From the NCBI RefSeq assembly GCF_042453785.1, contig NC_091670.1, positions 35,723,501 through 35,787,500 on the forward strand: DNA of 64,000 nt, in the 5' to 3' direction. This document shows, in pieces, positions 40,371-52,177 of this stretch. The notes under the pieces were generated by a model, which saw only the letters and a program-made list of their open reading frames with translations, did not search any database and was not told where the DNA came from. The stretch is from Malus domestica (lineage: Eukaryota; Streptophyta; Magnoliopsida; Rosales; Rosaceae). Position 1 is the first letter of the stretch. The number at the start of each line of letters is the position of its first letter. The translations under genes were made by a program, and so were the position numbers.

Positions 40371-42005
40371 CTCACAAACCTCAAAACCCTAGATTAAAAA
40401 GGGTTCTGTGTTGTGTTATTTTAACGTCGACCCCCACTTTGACCTTGCTTATGTGGGACCAGGGCATTAGAATAATAGAATGGTATAGCTGGTGGCAAGT
40501 AAATCACAGCCATCCATGTAGAGGATAATGGATGGGCACTATATATTTATCGAATTTTTGTAGTCGGTTCAGGTACACACCGGTGAGGTTGGCGGTAGGC
40601 TGGTTTGGTGACGTTGAAAGGTGTGGAAATGCATAACCAAATAATGTCAGCTAGAGAGATCCAAAATTTTATAATATTTTTTGTGTAGATTATATGATGT
40701 GACTGTTGATACTTAGATTTCTTTTTTAAATCATTAAAAAAAGCTAAAATTTTAAAATTTTATCTGCATCATTTGAGTAGTGTACAAATTTGATATTTGT
40801 AGCATTTTCATGTCAGAGTGTCATGTGTACAAATCAGCAAAACGTTATCATAATTAGGACTGAAACATATGGAATTATTATAAAATTGTACTAAGGACAC
40901 CTCATTTTTTGCATAATTTAACTAGAGGTACATTCGTAAGCTTGGAAGGCTGGAATAAAAAAAAAAAAAAAAAAAACCTAATGAGTCATGGACCGATGCT
41001 TAAATTATATATTACATGTGTGACATATAATATGGTGTTATTAAACCAAACATATAAACAAAGTTTTGTTGAATTTTGTATAATTATAATAGTTAATTAT
41101 GTGCCGGCTTCACATGGCCTAGGGATTCTTGTGGGAAGACAAAAACCCAGTAGAGAACTGCGCAGAGAATCCCAGTTTAATTTTGTTCTCTTGTGGGAGG
41201 GAGTGGGAGAGCTTGTCATGCAAGAACGTGGGGCAAGCGTTTGTCTGAAAGCCAGTCAATATGTAATGACTTAGCAAATTAAAACTATAGGGATTTTATA
41301 GATTGGATTACTTAAATCTTAATTAAGACCCTTTTGTTTTTAGGGTGCCGAGTTGAACTGGTCCTTAGAAGTCAGTTGGGGTCTTATTTTTTAAGAAGTT
41401 TAAGCATTTCATGACCAATTTGATCATGATCGTAAATTTTGGGTTCTTAGCTACCTAGCTGCTTATTGATATAAAATTACAACAGGTTGGCCAAGCCAGT
41501 AGCACTTACTTAATGTGGTGATTTGTTAAGTCGGGAAGAATTAATTTTTGTCAAAATAATCGTTCACCACGTACATAAGAATGATTTTGAATCATTGAAT
41601 TAGTTAGTTTGAGACTTGTGAGTGTAAGGTGTGAATTTGTGAATTACCGTGAGATTCACATCCATCAATCAATGTCAATAGTCATTCAACACGTATCAAT
41701 GACTTTGAATGATTGAATTAGCTGATTTGAGACCTATTTGTGCACACTGTAAATTATCAATTGATGTAATACTCACCGTGTGATTCACATCCATCAACCA
41801 CTATCAATTGTATCTTGTGATTGTGTGAATAACTAACCCTCTACGGCTCTACCACTTGTTAGGTTGACAAATAGACTTGTCGGTCGAATTCAAATTTTAG
41901 TTCCACCTCCTATGGTAGTGAGTGACACAGTGTGAATATGTGCCACAAGAGATATAGAAAGGAAAGTAATAAGAAATACGGATGGCAAAAGTGACGTTAT
42001 AAAGA

Positions 42006-42154
42006 AGGATAATGCTATCTAGACACTTAATTATTTTTACCTCTTATATATTTTTCAATTTTAAGTTCTCGTATTGAATAGATTGAAAAATAATAATGAC
42101 TAAAACATAAAAGTATATGAAAGATAAAAATAAATGTGTAAATAACATTATCCT
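42006..42154. mobile_element. fold-back MITE, AGGATAATG termini
   Basis: AGGATAATGCTATCTAGACAC at the left pairs with the inverted right end (AGGATAATGTTATTTACAC). The arms continue through AT-rich sequence. No clear target duplication was found. Confidence 0.6.
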
Positions 42155-42191
42155 AAAAAGATTCAAAAGCCAAAAACCTCCAAGTGCCCTT

Positions 42192-42224
<33 letters not shown>

Positions 42225-42320
42225 CCGGCTACCTTTACCTTTGGTAGATTCTGAAAATGTCTAATCAATCACATATGAGGACGGTGATGGCCTCAATGAT
42301 GTCGTTAGTCCATTATATTT

Positions 42321-42514
42321 GGAAAGAAATCTTATCCGAGTCCCTCTCTTTAAAGCCCAGGAACCAAGTTATATGAGTTTTTGAAATTTGATTAAACGGT
42401 AAAAAATTATTATAATTTTTTAAAATTTTTACTAATTTTTTTGTTTTTAGTTGTTTGATCAAATTTCAAAAACCTGAATCACTTAATCCCTGAGCTTTGG
42501 ACTGGATCTCCTCC
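42321..42514. mobile_element. Mutator-like fold-back MITE with 10-bp target duplication
   Basis: GGAAAGAAATCTTATCC at the left and GGAGGAGATCCAGTCC (reverse complement of the right end) are related termini. The arms pair through TTTGAAATTTGATYAAACG. CATTATATTT flanks both sides (42311-42320 and 42515-42524). Confidence 0.75.
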
Positions 42515-43521
42515 CATTATATTTGTCACCAAACCTTTTCTTTTGGTGGAGAAGTCCTTAACCCAAAAACATGTCTAATCAAACGTGATATTAATCCATA
42601 TGATACATACTTATTATGTTACTTGCTTAGCACCATTTTTGATCTTTGAAGTGGTCTTACAAGACTCCAAAAAGGAACCCAACTTTTGGACCAAACAGAA
42701 GGCACTTTATCTGACCTATTACAACAGATACATATAGAATCAAATTAACCTTATAATAAACATACTTCATTACGATTCTAATCCTAATCTTGTCCTTCAT
42801 CATTCCAACATTTTATAGTAGAGCTCAGTTTATATGTCTCAGTTTCATCATAATCACCTTTTCAAAACGCTAATCATACTTTTTGTCTTTATTTGAAAAA
42901 AGATTAACTGATTAATCATACTCGAGAGTCCTTGATTAATTCAGCTGATTCTTCAAAAGCCGCATATGAAGTTTTATATTGTGGAATGAAGATGAACTTT
43001 AAAGTCGTTGCCAAGAACAACTACAACTTTTCTGGAAATTAGATTGGCTTCTGAAACAGTTGAGAAATGCAAAGGAAACCCTCAAGTTTGAACCACATAG
43101 GCGTGGCATTTTTATGGCAGGAGAGGCTCCACCTCGGTGGCAGGAATAGCTCCATCTTGGTTTGGCTATCTATTACGTTGAAGGCTATTTGATTTGAAGA
43201 CCTCCTGAAATTTATCAACAGCATCCTCTTTAAATTGTATTGTTTATAGCCCTGTGGGATTAACATTTAAAAGGTCATGATGTAGTAGTAACAATAATTT
43301 CGATATTACCATTATACCATATATTGATGTTTTTCTTTCGATTTAAAAAGGTAACTCGTCATTGTTCTTAAAAAAAAAAAAACAATTAATTGTAATAAAA
43401 CATGTTCAACAAGCTTCCTCCTCATAGTTCTTTGCTACGTGTACGGATCAACTCTTACTCAACAAAACAAGATAGCGATCACAATCACTAAAAAAAAAAA
43501 AAAAAAAAAAAAAACAAATTG

Positions 43522-44264
43522 TGTGGAGCCAAAAATATTCACAGGGCGACACGTGGATTTTTGGACAAAAATGACAAAAATACCCTTGCAGTACAACGAG
43601 GTTCCTACGCGCAAGCAGCGGGCAACCCTCTTTCAACCAAGACAGAAGTGCCCAAAATAGGTAACAATTCAAAGTCCATCTCATCAAATCCTTTCTACAA
43701 GGTAATTCCCAAACACATTCCTTTTAAATTATGTTAATTGGCTAATTAATGGGTTTATTGCCTAATTAACCCATTAATTGTCAATTAAACCATCCATTAT
43801 ATCCAAATAACTACAAAATACATCCAATTTAACCCTAAAACACCACATGGCCGGCTATCCCCATTTCAAAACCTAATCCATCACTTTTTTCTACCTTTTT
43901 CACCATTTCTTCCTTTTTATTACCCAATAAATTCAAAAACCACCAAAACATTCATCTTATGTTTAATAGCCAAATAAATTGGCTAATTAAACCTAAATTA
44001 AACCTAAAAACCCTAGCCACCTCCTATCCCTATAAATATACTCCCATTCTCACCAAAAAGCTAATTCCAACACTTTGGCAAAAATCCCAAAATTCTCTAA
44101 ACACTCTTTCTCCCTAAATTCTAACTTTGGCATCGGAGGTTCTTCGGCCAAAGCCCCCCCCATTCATCGTGGGCCCGTGAGGCTCTTGGCTTTAACCTAA
44201 GGTGTTAATTGTTTTGTAGGTGCAAAATCGTCCAAGATCGAGGAGGAAGAAATTTGCATCCACA
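43522..44264. mobile_element. solo LTR (743 bp) with 5-bp target duplication
   Basis: It begins TGTGGAGCC and ends GCATCCACA, with TGTGGA...TCCACA inverted termini. AATTG is present on both sides (43517-43521 and 44265-44269). An inner TATAAATATA near 44032 suits an LTR promoter. No internal region is present. An A-rich run abuts the left side. Confidence 0.85.
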
Positions 44265-44515
44265 AATTGCATGTGATATAATTTGTATAAAGGTCACATG
44301 AGTACTACCAACTAGTTAAGAACTCATTTAAAAATAAATGTATAATGAATGAAGAGGTCTAAAATGTATTAAACCCTAATGTAATAGTTGAATTCTCGAG
44401 TATGTGGGGATATAGCTTACATGCACTTAAACCCTTCAATGATAGTGTGTAAGTGTAATTATAAGATATGCTTACAAGACAAGACAATACAACATTTCCC
44501 CCGTAAACTCGTTTC

Positions 44516-44745
44516 TTGAGAAATGCTAAAGAGACTCTTAAAAGTGGGACTCTCTATGAACTTTCTACCACCTCTTGAGCAATGCTAATTAGGAGACTCT
44601 CAAAAGTGGGATTTTCTGCCACCTCATATTTTTTACACAATGTTTTATAATGTTGGCATGGAAGTTAACATTAAAATGTAAGGTGACAAAGAGTTCTTGA
44701 AGAGTCTCACTTTAAGAGAGTCTAATTTCTCCTCATTTCTTTGAG
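44516..44745. mobile_element. fold-back MITE with a duplicated left arm
   Basis: AATGCTAATTAGGAGACTCTC (44581) pairs with the inverted right end near 44701-44741 (AGAGTCTCAC, then AGAGTCTAATTTCTCC). A second, diverged copy of the left arm lies just before it (44522-44571). Confidence 0.6.
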
Positions 44746-44800
44746 GGTTGGGCGAGTCCTAATAAGCACCACATGATCACCATCAAAGATAGATGGCATA

Positions 44801-45220
44801 TTTGTTGATTTGCCCCCTGAACTTGTATGGAGTTGCCAATTCCCCCATGAACTTTAATTTTAGCTGATTACCCCTTGAACTTTTATACTTAGCCAATTTC
44901 CCCATTGAACTTTAATTTTAGCCAATTATCCCCATGAACTTTTATAAATAGCCAATTTCCCCCTAACGTTAGATTTTTAAAAATTTCATCAATCTTGATC
45001 ACGGAAACAACTATATGAGGGCAAAAAGAATGAAACAACTATAAAATCTAACGCCAATGGGGGAATTGGCTAATCATAATAGTTCAGGGGGAATTGGCTA
45101 ATTAAAGTTAAAAGGAAAAATTGACTAATTAAAAAAAATTCAGTTAGGATAATCGGCTAAAATTAAAATTTAAGGAGAAACTTGACATTTCCAAACAAAT
45201 TTAGGGGGCAAATCAACAAA
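44801..45220. mobile_element. inverted-repeat element with TTTGTTGATTTGCCCCC termini
   Basis: TTTGTTGATTTGCCCCCT at the left is exactly inverted at the right (AGGGGGCAAATCAACAAA). The interior holds about five degenerate copies of 'ccaatttccccNtgaacttttat' in both orientations, forming long arms. It has no coding capacity. The superfamily is not known to me. Confidence 0.7.
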
Positions 45221-45948
45221 AGAAGAATGAAGGCAACTCAAAGTTGAAAGAAACGAAGAATAGTTGTTCAAGTTTGGAAACGTTCCTCCGAGAAATGCGG
45301 CTACTTGCCGCCTCTTTACTTTCCTATCACTTGTTTCTGACACAAAGGAAGGGATTTTTTTTATTTTTTTGGCAAAGGTCTTTCTTTTATTTTTATGACA
45401 GAGAAAATATACATGATATTAAATTAACAAATAAAAAACAAGCACTACAGTTAGCTCAATGATAATTAATTTATCATTAGTTATTCAGCAATTTCATATT
45501 AAACTCTCTCTCTCTCTATCTTTCCTTTGTTGCGTATGGAGAAGAGCTCTTTTGTATGAAAAGTCAGCTCCCTCTCGAGTCTTGATCTCTTCCATTGCTT
45601 CGTTCCCAACAATTCTCTCCCTCATCATAACTTTGTTTTTGAGAAGAACAAAAGAATCCAACATCAGCCTTCTAAAACCACATCTTTGCTCTCCTGCTCC
45701 TAATAATCAAAACCCTTTTTTTTCACATTTCAATCTGTTGCGTATTTTTCTTTGGTTTTACGGTGAAATCTTAACTTCCTCCATCTACTTAATTAAATTA
45801 GAAGCCACCCAAATACGAAGGCCAAGAATTGCATGCCTTGTAGTTCTCTTTTGGAGCAGATTTAACCTCCCAATACTACTACAATAGGGTTCAAATAACA
45901 TACTTGAACTTGAAGCTGCAGCTTTTGCCTTAAGAGTGTACATATATC
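45221..45948 (+). promoter_or_regulatory. WRKY upstream region and probable 5' leader
   Basis: A (CT)n tract at 45503-45519 and general pyrimidine richness fit a plant core promoter or leader. Short frames here look fortuitous. No TATA box stands out. Confidence 0.35.
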
Positions 45949-48900
45949 ATGTGCAGCTTGTTCGTGCCAATTACTAGGATGGAGAATTATCAAGGTGATT
46001 TAACCGACATACTAAGAGCTGGTACAACTACTGCTAACGTTGGAGCTTATCCGTCTGATCATCAAGAACCTCACGCCGACACGTGGCACTTCCCATCTGA
46101 TCATCCCATGATATTTCCATCATCTTCATCAGCCATGGAAGAAGAAGAAGCTAAGGACAACTTTGGCGATCCATTTTCGTCGTACATGCGCGATCCGCTT
46201 CTTAACGAGCTAGACATATCAAGCTCCAGCCTTTTCAGCAGCCCCAGTTGTACAGCTCGTGTGGAGGAAGGTGTCACAACTACTACTTTTGGTGGCGGTG
46301 GCGGTGGCGGTGGCGGTCATCATGTACTTAGTCTTGGGCATCACAACCATCAAAGTGGTGTTGTTGTGGTTGATGGTGATCCAATAAAGAGGCCTTGCAA
46401 CATATTCTCACAGATGCTACAGATCTCTCCAAGTGCAAAGGTACCCATGTCGCCGTGTGATTCGCCGGTGATCGGTGGAGCAGTGTCGTCGTCTCCTAGG
46501 GGGATAAAAACCTCACCAGATTCTGCTGCCATGATTGCAAGCGACATGATTATTAATGCGAACAGCTCATCAGCAGCAAAAGGTTGCTTGCTCGCGAACA
46601 CCGGGATGCAGATCTCATCTCCACGGAATCCGGGGATCAAGCGAAGGTGAGGACCCATGAGAGAGCATTTAATATTTCTTACAACTTGACCATGATTCCA
46701 TGAATTAATTATTCTAATTAGTACTTAATTTCTGCTATATAAATTAATCCTGATTAGTAGTTAAGTTTACATTATCAGTATCATCATCATCATCATTTTA
46801 TAGATCAACAACCTTGATGACAAAGTGCCTTTATGCAACTTGGGTTTTGATTTATACATGGTGAAGATCTAAGAATAGGGTTTGTTATTTAAAGCATTTG
46901 TTATTAATACAAATAGGATTTAGGGTGCAGTCAAGTTAGTTAGAGCGATATATATGCATAAAAAAAACATATACATTTATGTATATGCTCTTCCTGCACT
47001 CAAGTCTGGGTCCCTTTTCCTGTAATTTAGATAAATTTTGATTGACTATTGCTTGTATAAAAGAAAATATATCAATATTCTTAGGTTTGACTAGCTCTAA
47101 AGTCTTCAGTCTTGAAGAGGGAGTAGCTCTCTAGGACTGTTTTCCAGGTGAGATTGATAAATGCCAACATTACTAACTAGCATATAGATACCTAAACACG
47201 ATATGCATCTTTGTCTTTTTGGGGTTTAATCAAACCTCGAAAAGGTATGGGGCTTTGCTTTGTGTCACAATAACAATCACACACTTAGCTTTCATCTTTT
47301 ATATATCTGGGAACTACTTTTCTACCCCAATCCACACCGCCTGAAAGGATCGATCACTGCTTTTCGATTGGTATTGGTCTCCTTTGGAATATACCATCTA
47401 TTACTTCATCCTTTCAATTTCAACAAAAAACAGGGATAGAAAATGAGATATTTCATTCGCTCCCACCAATCTAATTTAAATAGTGTGTTTAACTTTTACG
47501 TAAGACATTTAATCATACTTAATTATCTATATGAGCAGGAAGAGCCAGGCAAAGAAGGTGGTGTGCATTCCAGCGCCAGCGGCTGCAAACAGCAGGCCTA
47601 CTGGAGAAGTAGTTCCGTCTGATCTGTGGGCATGGAGAAAGTACGGTCAGAAACCCATCAAAGGGTCACCTTTTCCAAGGTTAGTAAGTTTCATTTGTCA
47701 TCATTTTTCTATATACTAGAAAAGAGTTTCACATTCACTTGTCATATAATCAGTGTTTTAAAAGGTTCGCCTCAAGGCGGCCTTTGAGGCTAGGTGTCAG
47801 TGTTCCTGCCTCTGTTTTGAGGGAGTGAGTTGAAGGCTTTGCTGGAGCTCGTCTGGGTGGTAGAGGCGCACCTCAGGGCGTTCATTTGGGCTTTTTTTTT
47901 CTTCAAAATCCAGGTTTTCTGCCATTCTAGTTTCAACGAAGAAGAATGAGAGACTTTCTCTCTCCAAATCCCATAAATTTTCATAATAATTACTCCACTT
48001 AGCCTTTATTTCATTTTAAATACCTTATAAATACTTCACTCAACCATTTATTTTCGCCATTTATTTCATTTTAAATACCATATAAATACTTCACCCCATT
48101 TATTTTATTTTAAATACCCTATAAATACTCCACTCAAACTTTTATTTTCCTTTAAATTCCCATAAGTATTGCTTTATATCATTTTAAATACCCTATACTA
48201 CTCCACTCAGCCTTTATTTCCTTTTAAATTACTTATAATTGTAACATTCAGCCTTTATTTTGCTTGAAATTTTCCTATAATTGTGACCATTCATCCTTAT
48301 TTTCCTTGAAGTTCTCTATAATTGCTCACAATAAAATAAATAATTATAACATTTTGAGACTATATGACATAGTTTCCAAGTACAACTAGACCTAGTAATA
48401 AAGAAGATAATATTATCTTTGATTTAGTTATAGTTATATTTGTTTTTACAAAGTATTATATTGTCATAAATATACTTATATATAATATATATTAAAATTT
48501 TAGGTTTCGTGAGGCGCTGGGCTATCCATTGGACGCCTCGGCCACGCCCCCGCCTTTTAATACATTGCATATAATAGAAAGTTCTTATGTAAGTAAAACT
48601 AAGGATTTGGATTGCACATCTCACTGACAACCATGAAGGGTTGTGTCTCATTTTTTTATCATATCTACCCATTTAATTCAAAATTCTAAGTAGGGTTTTA
48701 ATGCACTACGAGTGAAGTGCCCTTATATTAGTCCGATCAAAAAATTTGTGCTTTGGAGTATGAGATTCTTTTGGAATTTTAATCGTTAGATCATAATTTC
48801 TATAATTTTTTAATAAAGATTTAACGGTTTAAAAGTTTGGATTATCCCATATTTCGTAGCACTATAGGAGTCACTAGTCTGAGTAGGGAGTGAAGTGGAA

Positions 48901-49861
48901 AATTCGGCTAGGGTAAAATAGGTTTTTTCGCACTCTCATAAATTTTCTTTTATAGAACTGATTTTCGTACAACTTTTTCTTTACATGTATAGTACATATT
49001 TATTTATTTATGGCACTTGATAGAATAAAGAATTAAAGAGAACTAAATAAATAAAAGTGCACCCTTCACTGCGACTATTATTAGTTGATATGTGATGGAA
49101 ACAATATAATCAAAGATTTGATCAACATAATCATCATTATAATCATAATAATCATCTATATATTATCAATTCCATTGAACTTAACTAAATCAGCTTATTT
49201 GTTTGATACTTCTTGCAGGGGCTACTACAGATGTAGCAGCTCAAAGGGTTGCCCAGCAAGAAAACAAGTAGAGCGTAGCCGGACGGATCCAAACATGTTG
49301 GTAATCACCTACACTTCTGAACACAATCATCCATGGCCTACTCAGAGAAATGCCCTAGCTGGCTCAACCAGATCCCAGCCATCCAAAAACGGCGCCGCCG
49401 CCGCCTTGAAAGTCTCTCCCAGTAGCTCTCATCAGGCTCATCAAAAGCCAACTAGCCCAACAAAGGAAGAACAAAATGAGAATATGAATGATGATAACCA
49501 TGTGTCTCCAACAGTTATCACCGCTGGAAGTAATTCAACAGTGAAGGAAGAATTTGAGGGCATTGAGAAGCAATTAGAGATTGATCATCATCAGCAGCAC
49601 TTAGGGTTTGCTTATAGACCATCAATGCCTAACGAGCAGTCCAACCAGTCTCACCATCCTGAGGACTTCTTTGCTGATTTAGGAGAAATTGAGGCTGACC
49701 CACTAAACCTCTTGTTTTCACAATGTTTCTCAGCGGATGAGCAGCAGCAAAAGGGAGGCAAGGATGCAGCGCCCTCAGATCCATTCAATCTCTTTGATAA
49801 TTGGTCAGGAGATCACAACACCAACAATACTTCATTTGGTGAAGCTAAGAGGCAGTTATAA
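45949..49861 (+). CDS. WRKY35: group IIe WRKY transcription factor, WRKY14/WRKY35 type
   Basis: Exons 45949-46646, 47539-47679 and 49219-49861 join in frame to 493 residues. The N-terminus MCS...[11 protein letters not shown] and the segment [18 protein letters not shown] match the WRKY14/35 signature. The WRKY domain has WRKYGQK and a C-X5-C...H-X-H zinc finger (CSSSKGC ... HNH). The intron splits it at PR|GYYR, the usual group II position. A nine-Gly tract then His-His lies near residue 115-125. The acidic C-terminal DDFF-like motif ([19 protein letters not shown]) is typical of the subgroup. WRKY proteins bind W-boxes (TTGAC) in the nucleus. Choice between WRKY14 and WRKY35 orthology is uncertain. 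Start 45949 was chosen because AtWRKY14 also begins MCS. Confidence 0.93.
47751..48567. mobile_element. hAT-type MITE (817 bp) in WRKY intron 2, 8-bp target duplication
   Basis: It begins CAGTGTTTTAAAAGG and ends CCTTTTAATACATTG, the inverse with two mismatches. The exact 8-bp repeat CATATAAT flanks it (47743-47750 and 48568-48575). Its interior (47990-48330) repeats a unit of about 40-50 bases like 'ATTTTAAATACCNTATAAATACTNCACTCA'. No transposase is encoded. It lies 70 bases beyond the exon 2 donor. Confidence 0.88.
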
Positions 49862-51538
49862 CAAGGCCAAGACTAATCACCATGAAAAAATATCAATCAA
49901 CCCCTATACTCTTTTTAAGTTAGTTTTTGTTCTTTCTTTTTGGTGGTGCAGTTTAAAACCTAGTTCTTGTGGTTTGAATTGAGTTTTACATGTTGGGGTG
50001 GGGGGAGATTCTAACTTTTCTACCTTTTTATAAGTTTTATAATTCTGGGTTCTTGTTATTTACCAGAATCGAGTCACGGATTAGGGAAAGAGAGATGATG
50101 TGAAAAGAAGAAAGAGAGAGAGAGAAGGTAGTTGGTTGATTCGCAGCAGAACCAATGAGTCCCACATTCCTTTTGGAATTTTAGTGGATGGGACAGAAAG
50201 CTGAGGAACAGAAGGATTCTACAGTGGAAACAAGAACATCCATCAGAGACATGACTGGAAAGCTCAGTCTCAGTGAGTGATCGAAGAGATTGATATGAAG
50301 ATGGGACTTGCCTTTATTATTCATCTTTTAAAGTGGGAGAAATTATTCAACCAGAACCTTTGTCATGTGGGTTGGTACTCTAAAAGAAAAAAAAACCAAA
50401 CTTTTGTTTTTATTGTTTTTGGTAAAGAGAGAGAAGGAAAAAAACGAAACAAAAAAATTGAGAAGATGACAAAAGAATCTAAGGAAGAAAGAAAGAATTA
50501 CTACAAAACTCTTTACCTTTCTTATCAGTCTAGTCTAGGGATGTGTAATTATGAGATAAAACACATGCCTTGGGTTCCTCAGCTTTCTGTATCTTTTATT
50601 ATCCATTTAAGTTATGTGCTTACTTTGGAGATTGCTTACTTAAAGTGTATTACTGTTACTTAATGGAATATTAGATTGTTCATTACTAAAACTGTTAGAC
50701 AAATCATATTTATAGGGAATAGAATTCTTTCATCTCCTAATCTCTCTTCCCTTTCATCCTCTTCTATTTAAACAGTTACGATTATGTCACATCTACATCT
50801 TGTTTTGAATTTTTTATATAGAGAATAAAACAAAAAAAAAATAATGTGAGAGGAGGGGATAATAATAGGAGGGGAGAGAATCTCACTCCTATTTATAGAT
50901 CACATATTGTGATGGTTAATGGTTGGATCTTTATTTTATGATGTAAAGCAGGAATTCAACCTTCAATTGTTATATCATGTAGTCTATAAAATATATTTTA
51001 AGTAGATTATCTCTCTCTAACATCACCCAATTACTATTCATGACCGGCTCTTCATGGTGTTTATTAATCTTTGATATACCGCATACAGGTTCCAATAAAT
51101 CGATCAACTTGGTAGCGGAAGCAACTTTCACTCAGTTTATTGGGAAATAGTGACACCAAGTTCTGTCAAATCGATCAACTTATGTGATATTCTCACATAT
51201 GCCCCTAACATTTGACACTTGAACAAAGAACAGTCCAAAATGTTCTCCCTTTGTGATTTCACATTCTTGATTGATGGGCTAAGAGTCATTATATGTATAT
51301 GGAAAATTGGGTGCAACTCTGTTAATGGGAGTGACTGTGATCATGATTTTGAAAAGAAAGAATTGGAGTAATAATTGATGGCATACCATAAAGTTCATGA
51401 CCATTTACTCCTTCTGAAATGTTTGGTAATTCTTTTATTTCAGAGTTTTCTCATCATTTGAACATCGATATGCACTTGAAAGATCATTCAATGTCTTCAG
51501 ATATATAGATGTGTGGTAAAATACCAATTGCATCAACA

Positions 51539-51540
<2 letters not shown>
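49862..51540. other. WRKY 3' region and intergenic DNA
   Basis: The first several hundred bases probably hold the WRKY 3' UTR. No other gene was seen; the 128-codon frame at 50277-50663 is Lys/Glu-rich and looks fortuitous. Confidence 0.4.

Positions 51541-51598
<58 letters not shown>
51539..51598. repeat. (CATA)n(TA)n microsatellite
   Basis: CATACATACATA passes into a pure (TA)n run that borders the fold-back element at its left. A shorter (TA)n run borders its right (51802-51817). Confidence 0.9.
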
Positions 51599-51599
<1 letters not shown>

Positions 51600-51802
51600 A
51601 AGCCTTTAAGGGAAGGGATCCTCATTTTTCAAAAAAAAAAAAAATTGAGAACACCCTCTTGACCATTAGATTTGGCTTTGATGAAATTTTGTGGCCTATG
51701 ATTTAATCTCAACCACAAAATTTCATTAAAGCTAAATCTAATGGTCAACAGAGTGTCCTCATTTAAAAAAAAAATGGGAATCCCTTCCCTTAAAGGGCCT
51801 AT
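51598..51802. mobile_element. fold-back MITE inserted in a TA microsatellite
   Basis: The left arm (AGCCTTTAAGGGAAGGGATCC, then GACCATTAGATTTGGCTTTGATGAAATTTTGTGG) is inverted at the right (CCACAAAATTTCATTAAAGC, ending GGGAATCCCTTCCCTTAAAGGGCCT). It is nearly a full hairpin. (TA)n on both sides hides the target duplication. Confidence 0.8.
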
Positions 51803-51828
51803 ATATATATATATATGTTACCACACTA

Positions 51829-52177
51829 TTTTGAGAATGTGATGATAAAGTTCCACATCGGTTAGAGACTAAATCATACAAGGGCTTATAAAGGTTGAGT
51901 TACTACTCATATTGTTAATTGATTTATGACAGAACTCCAACTTTACTCATGGTATCATAGCAGGTTGATCAACGGATAAAGCCCAACGGCAACACGTGTT
52001 CTCTGTCGCCCTGTTTGTGTTGTCCACATGTTAGACTTCAAAAATCGTCACACGTGAAGGGACATGTGAGAATGTAAGGAGAAAATCCCATATCTTTGAG
52101 AGACGAAACCATACAAAAACTTATAAAAGGTTAAAACTACTTCTCATATTACCAATTAGACCCCAACTTTCTTCAAC
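51829..52177 (+). mobile_element. TRIM (miniature LTR retrotransposon)
   Basis: Two diverged direct repeats of about 115 bases (51829-51949 and 52065-52177) share TGAGAATGT, CCCATATC/TCCACATC, ACNAAANCATACAA, CTTATAAAAGGTT and CCAACTTT. Between them TGGTATCATAGC, next to the first repeat, is a one-mismatch initiator-Met primer-binding site. A purine stretch (GTGAAGGGACA) precedes the second repeat. Such a layout with a tiny internal region is a TRIM. Confidence 0.65.

Larger units (their letters stand above)
39226..43500. other. intergenic with MITEs, no supported gene
   Basis: AT-rich DNA with short frames only. Besides the elements listed separately, a GA tract lies at 42190-42225. At 41566-41805 a segment of about 118 bases (GTGNGATTCACATCCATCAA, then GACTTTGAATGATTGAATTAG) is present as two diverged tandem copies. 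Confidence 0.6.

Noticed and set aside
40909..41274. 121-codon frame with a poly-Lys run
   Set aside because: It spans an A-rich tract and has no domain or conserved neighbour; probably spurious.
45459..45887. 142-codon frame just upstream of the WRKY gene
   Set aside because: It lies in the pyrimidine-rich leader. Its Leu/Ser/Phe content mirrors the CT-rich DNA and no domain is recognisable.
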